In this document: piece after piece, positions 20,876 to 23,879 of the stretch
Numbering within the stretch: position 1 is the first letter of the stretch
How the letters are laid out: every line of letters starts with the position of its first letter
Made by a program: the position numbers and the translations under genes
Notes under the pieces: generated by a model
What the model was told of the DNA's origin: nothing
What the model saw: only the letters and a program-made list of their open reading frames with translations
Databases searched by the model: none
Source of the DNA: a virus
Length of the DNA stretch: 23,879 nucleotides
Strand: one strand, 5' to 3'
IMG/VR virus record: IMGVR_UViG_3300040806_000881
Span: 1-23,879 of that record

Positions 20876-21147
20876 TACTTCTTTCCTCTATTACGAGCAC
20901 GGTTAGTGCTGGCGTCCTCTGCGACGAGTTTCCCACTCTTGGTGTGGGACATATCTTTCTTCGCTACTGGCTTCTTGCTGTTCTTGTCGTTGGGGCCGTC
21001 GATACCACGGTCACGACGCTCAGCACGACGTTCGACCTTCTTGTCCTTGACGGACTGCTTCTGGTCATACTCCTTCTGATACTCGGCCTTCTTCTTCCGA
21101 GCGTCAGGATTGTCTTGGTAATACTTGGCAGTTTTACGAGGGGCCAT
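20875..21147 (-). CDS. Small basic conserved phage protein (90 aa)
   Basis: 90 residues from ATG 21147, which overlaps the previous stop (TGATG); AAGGAG lies 8 nt upstream, so the longer GTG start at 21153 is not needed. It opens MAPRKTAKYYQDNPDARKKK and ends KDMSHTKSGKLVAEDAS then NRARNRGKK. 29 of 90 residues are Lys or Arg. I recognise this pattern (PRKxAxYYxxNP and DMSHTxSGxLV) as a small conserved protein in cyanophages and related phages, without known function. The chain is likely unstructured in solution, and it is coupled to both neighbours. Confidence 0.75.
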   Translation of the reverse strand: MAPRKTAKYYQDNPDARKKKAEYQKEYDQKQSVKDKKVERRAERRDRGIDGPNDKNSKKPVAKKDMSHTKSGKLVAEDASTNRARNRGKK

Positions 21148-21443
21148 CACCACTTCTCCTTGTCAGCCCAATAGGCGGCTGACATTTTGCCCTTCTTGAT
21201 GTTGGCACCATGGCGGGCCTTGAAGGAGGCGCGCTTCTTCTTCATCGCCTCTGACTCCCCAGCCTTCGGCTTGCCAGCAGTCTTTGCACCCTGCTCACCG
21301 AAGCGGATCAACTTGACCTGATCACCCTGCTTAGCGAGTACCGCGTGTGACTTTGACGGATGACCGGGGGTCTTCTTGGGCTTGTTGTACCCCTCAAAGG
21401 TAATACCACCTCGGGTGTACTTGGATTTCTTATCTTCTGCCAT
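21147..21443 (-). CDS. Small basic protein, DUF6321-like
   Basis: 98 residues from ATG 21443. The core HAVLAKQGDQVKLIRFGEQGAK followed by KKKRASFKARHGANIKKGKMSAAYWADKEKW is the recognisable pattern of a small phage protein family I recall as DUF6321. The C-terminal half has FKARH and a WADK end. It has 25 basic residues, and His and Trp residues are conserved-looking, though no enzymatic motif is evident. It is first of three coupled basic genes between the exonuclease and the portal. Function unknown. Confidence 0.75.
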   Translation of the reverse strand: MAEDKKSKYTRGGITFEGYNKPKKTPGHPSKSHAVLAKQGDQVKLIRFGEQGAKTAGKPKAGESEAMKKKRASFKARHGANIKKGKMSAAYWADKEKW

Positions 21444-21452
21444 GACTTACTC

Positions 21453-22193
21453 CTACACGGACTTAGTGGATACTTTATTCAACACACCTGCTACACGAGA
21501 ATAGCCTTCACAATTCTTACATTGGATGACTTGGTACGTTGCTGTTGGCGTATGGGCAAAACCGCGCTTCTGGTACTCACCATGACCGCAGCGGGGGCAT
21601 CCGTCAATGTCGCCACCGTATAGACCACGGTGCGGGTGGTTCTTGATCCAAGGCAGTAGACGCTCATATACTTTCTCGGTGAGCACAACGTCCTGCATGT
21701 TGTACTTCTTCATAGTCGCCCATGCCTTGCGGTCGTCTTTCATGCAGCGCAACCACAGGTCGAATCCATCATGCTGAAGTTTTGATCCAATGCCCAGTTC
21801 AGTAGCGACATGTTGCAACTTGTTGCTTGTGAAGCGGAACCGTTGCTTGACCACAGTCATCAGGTCGATGTCAGTGTAGGGACTCGGGGGCGGATATCCC
21901 GCTAGTACGAACTCCCTATTCAAGTGCTTCATATCAAAGGACTTGCTGTTGTACCCGACCACAACGTCTGCCTCATCTAGCATGTCCCAAGCACGCTTGA
22001 CCATCTCTTCATGTCCGTCATGGTGGTCGCTAGAGAAATGAACTTTGCGATCTCCGTACCACTTTGCAGCCCACGAGATGACAGTACCGAACTCCTCAAC
22101 TTGGTTGAGTCCGACGTTCTGGTCCCACAGTCCCCAGACGTAAGCCAGACTGGGGCGTGTCTCAATGTCAATGGTTAGGATACGGATGCCCAA
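21453..22193 (-). CDS. DEDDy 3'-5' exonuclease-like protein with C-terminal zinc ribbon
   Basis: 246 residues. Start chosen as TTG 22193, because AAGGAGG (22207-22201) lies 7 nt before it; a GTG at 22214 lies upstream of that site. RNase H-fold exonuclease motifs: ExoI DIET (D9, E11), ExoII GYNSKSFD (N82, D87) and ExoIII YNMQD (Y164, D168), the DEDDy arrangement of DNA polymerase-type proofreading domains. It is a stand-alone exonuclease with no polymerase domain. Residues 199-228 have CPRC and CKNC, a zinc ribbon. Such proteins process DNA ends or act in recombination or repair. It is odd to find it just upstream of the capsid genes. The fibre genes and other structural genes show no link to it. 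Confidence 0.82.
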   Translation of the reverse strand: MGIRILTIDIETRPSLAYVWGLWDQNVGLNQVEEFGTVISWAAKWYGDRKVHFSSDHHDGHEEMVKRAWDMLDEADVVVGYNSKSFDMKHLNREFVLAGYPPPSPYTDIDLMTVVKQRFRFTSNKLQHVATELGIGSKLQHDGFDLWLRCMKDDRKAWATMKKYNMQDVVLTEKVYERLLPWIKNHPHRGLYGGDIDGCPRCGHGEYQKRGFAHTPTATYQVIQCKNCEGYSRVAGVLNKVSTKSV

Positions 22194-22200
22194 TGGAGCA

Positions 22201-22207
22201 CCTCCTT
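22201..22207 (-). promoter_or_regulatory. Strong ribosome binding site before a TTG start
   Basis: AAGGAGG on the minus strand, 7 nt before TTG 22193. It is close to a perfect match to the anti-Shine-Dalgarno sequence and sits inside the coding part of the alternative GTG start (22214), which it therefore disfavours. Confidence 0.75.
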
Positions 22208-22241
22208 GTGGCACGTGTCACAAGTTAGTATACACCGAGAG

Positions 22242-23693
22242 TCAGAATAGAGTTGGATTGTTGCGGGCGTCTATCTTCGCCTGCTTTTTGGCAGCACGTT
22301 CTTCTTGCTTTGCCGCCTTAGCAGCGTCACGCTGAGCGGCGTTAAATGCCTTGTCACCACCAGCCTGCCTACGTCCCTCAGTCCACACGGTTTCCTGAAG
22401 AAGGGAACTTGGAGTATAGATGTCGTTACCGAACTGGTCGAAAGACACTGCTCCTAGTTTGCGGCTCAGCCTTTGAATTGCTTCATTGTGCTGAGCGCTA
22501 ACAGTTGCAACCGGTGTGATGCGGGCATCTCCCTGAGGTAGTCCCAGCGATTTCTTCGTTTGTGCATCGGGGGAAAGTGGAAAGTCTTTGTCCGCAAGCC
22601 TTTTTGCTGGGGAGTATGTCCTAGTGGAAGACTTACCAGAGCGGTCGGTAATACTACGAGTCGACTGCAAAGGCTGTCCTGATCCGGTACCGACCATCCA
22701 AGTGTCAATCGCTGTAGGAGAGTCTTCCCGAAGAGGATACGGTCGTGGTTCATTCTCCTTTTGAGAGAAAACAAACATTCCCTGCCCGCTATGTTGCGTT
22801 CCAGCGGCTACATCACGAATGTGAGCACTAATTGAGTGATAGTCAACTTCTTCAACACTTCCGGGGTTTGACTGTGCCTGCATCTCAGCGTAAGCCGCTG
22901 TCTTAGGTGTCTTACTAACGTCGTACACGTCGGCGGGGTCCACCTCACCCCTAGCAACCTCAAGAGCCGCGCCCACGTTTTCTTGGTGTGCTCTACCTGC
23001 TTCGACAGTTGCCTTTTTCAGGCCATCGTCGCCACCGAAGTCTGGTCTAGGCAATTCTGGTGCCCTCTTCGACCCCCCAGCGTCGTAAGCGTTCCATGCA
23101 CTTGCTGTTGACGCAATCTCACCTAACTCTCGTGATGGGATACTGCTAACCGTGCGACCGTTAATAGCCTTTGACTTTTCAGTTGAAACCAACTTGCTAA
23201 TACCACCTAGGCTTGTGGTTTCATCTTCGGGAGTTTTACCAGCAGAAAGACGACCACCCATAGCGGTAATCTGTCGGCCAGTCAGCCCAGCAGATGGCTC
23301 TACAGACGCTTCCTGTCCACGACGGTGCTCAAAGTACCAACCAGTACCGGGGATTGCCGTACCCGAGTCGATACCGCGCTGTATTGCTGAACTGTACAGA
23401 GCCTCGTAGTTTTTGCCAATCTCTGAGATAGTGGTTGGCTTGTCTACGACGTCACCCGACTCGCGCAAGTGCTTAGCCATATCGGCACCTTTTTGCGCCG
23501 TTTCCCTGACAGCCGGTTTGTTAGAGGTATCTGCTGCTCTTGTACGAAGACGATCCTCCGTGTAGGGCAGGCCTGAAAGAGCGTTGCCACCACGCGCCTC
23601 GCCTAGGCGCTTGTCTAATTCACGCTTCTTACCTTTAAACGCAGGATCATCCCAAGTCACGTAGTTGTCTACGAAAGTACGTTCTTCTGACAT
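22242..23693 (-). CDS. Hypothetical phage protein, 483 aa, unassigned
   Basis: ATG 23693 with AGGAG 7 nt upstream. I do not recognise it firmly. Visible features: a charged N-terminal segment (to about 80); IPGTGWYFEHRRG near residue 115; LTGRQITAMGGRLSAGKTPE about 20 residues later; an Asp/Gly-rich middle; a patch VDYHSISAHIRDV (about 280) followed by an Arg/Pro-rich loop and TAIDTWMVGTGSG; then VSAQHNEAIQRLSRKLG, SSLLQETVWTEGRR and a Lys/Ala-rich C-terminal helix. The WYFE ... IDTW ... LQETVW order is reminiscent, from memory, of phage DUF7178-type proteins, but this is weak. It could be a virion-internal protein. It lies upstream of the portal group. Confidence 0.65.
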   Translation of the reverse strand: MSEERTFVDNYVTWDDPAFKGKKRELDKRLGEARGGNALSGLPYTEDRLRTRAADTSNKPAVRETAQKGADMAKHLRESGDVVDKPTTISEIGKNYEALYSSAIQRGIDSGTAIPGTGWYFEHRRGQEASVEPSAGLTGRQITAMGGRLSAGKTPEDETTSLGGISKLVSTEKSKAINGRTVSSIPSRELGEIASTASAWNAYDAGGSKRAPELPRPDFGGDDGLKKATVEAGRAHQENVGAALEVARGEVDPADVYDVSKTPKTAAYAEMQAQSNPGSVEEVDYHSISAHIRDVAAGTQHSGQGMFVFSQKENEPRPYPLREDSPTAIDTWMVGTGSGQPLQSTRSITDRSGKSSTRTYSPAKRLADKDFPLSPDAQTKKSLGLPQGDARITPVATVSAQHNEAIQRLSRKLGAVSFDQFGNDIYTPSSLLQETVWTEGRRQAGGDKAFNAAQRDAAKAAKQEERAAKKQAKIDARNNPTLF

Positions 23694-23695
23694 GG

Positions 23696-23879
23696 TTATC
23701 TCCTACAGTTCTCTGCAAATTCCTGAAAGCAGTATCGGCGGGAATACCGTGCGATGGCGTAGGGAGCAACGGGGAGCGGTATTTGCTCGGTACCCGTTAG
23801 GTGCTCACCCACGCCATCTACGGCGACATCAGTTCCTACTGCATCTCCTGATGCAGCGACATCTCCACCGGATGGGGCG
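23696..23879 (-). CDS. C-terminal end of an unknown gene (cut by window edge)
   Basis: Only one frame stays open from the window edge to a TAA at 23698-23696, two bases before the next ATG. It gives 60 residues. The first about 28 are Ala/Gly/Val/Asp-rich (APSGGDVAASGDAVGTD); the rest is a compact segment ending IPLPVAPYAIARYSRRYCFQ and then EFAENCRR. The next gene's Shine-Dalgarno site overlaps its end, consistent with an operon. I cannot identify it. A terminase C-terminus is possible by position only. Confidence 0.5.
   Translation of the reverse strand, partial: APSGGDVAASGDAVGTDVAVDGVGEHLTGTEQIPLPVAPYAIARYSRRYCFQEFAENCRR

Noticed and set aside
22194-22214. Longer GTG start for the exonuclease
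   Set aside because: The near-perfect ribosome site AAGGAGG at 22207-22201 lies downstream of this GTG and is correctly spaced for TTG 22193.

Overview
The window is part of the structural (late) region of a tailed dsDNA bacteriophage with a contractile tail (Caudoviricetes, myovirus morphology). All supported genes lie on the minus strand, so transcription runs from high to low coordinates. Genes are tightly packed, with many TGATG, TAATG and ATGA stop/start overlaps and strong AGGAGG-type Shine-Dalgarno sites. I see no tRNA, integrase, IS element, CRISPR array or reverse transcriptase, and no gene-free stretch over 300 bases. The host cannot be read from the sequence. Several fibre modules are of kinds I know from cyanophages and other aquatic phages, so an aquatic source is plausible but unproven.

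Layout in transcription order. (1) 23.9-20.7 kb: the end of an unknown gene, an unknown 483-residue protein, a DEDDy-type 3'-5' exonuclease with a C-terminal zinc ribbon, then three short, very basic, translationally coupled proteins; the last, of 55 residues, is easily overlooked. (2) 20.7-17.0 kb: portal, coiled-coil scaffold and an N4-gp56-family major capsid protein, followed by a strong GC-rich hairpin. No separate capsid protease is seen. (3) 16.9-6.4 kb: an unusually large block of about 10.5 kb of fibre and adhesin genes. It includes a C1q-like fibre, a fibre with a self-cleaving S74 chaperone carrying a Cys-rich insert, two tail-collar proteins with long HxH (metal-needle) ladders, and a small tail-assembly-chaperone-type gene. 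(4) 6.4-3.9 kb: four neck genes (adaptor, stopper, gp10-like and terminator candidates). (5) 3.9 kb-1: tail sheath, tail tube, a two-frame tail assembly chaperone with a candidate programmed frameshift, and the start of the tape measure gene.

How they fit together: portal, scaffold and capsid build the head; the four neck proteins close it and join it to the tail; sheath and tube polymerise to the length set by the tape measure with help from the chaperones; the fibre block supplies alternative receptor-binding tips. The most notable points are the fibre block placed between capsid and neck genes, the paired HxH needles with a central non-HxH tip (an architecture like the T4 gp37 tip), the frameshift signal, and the Cys-rich insertion inside the S74 domain.
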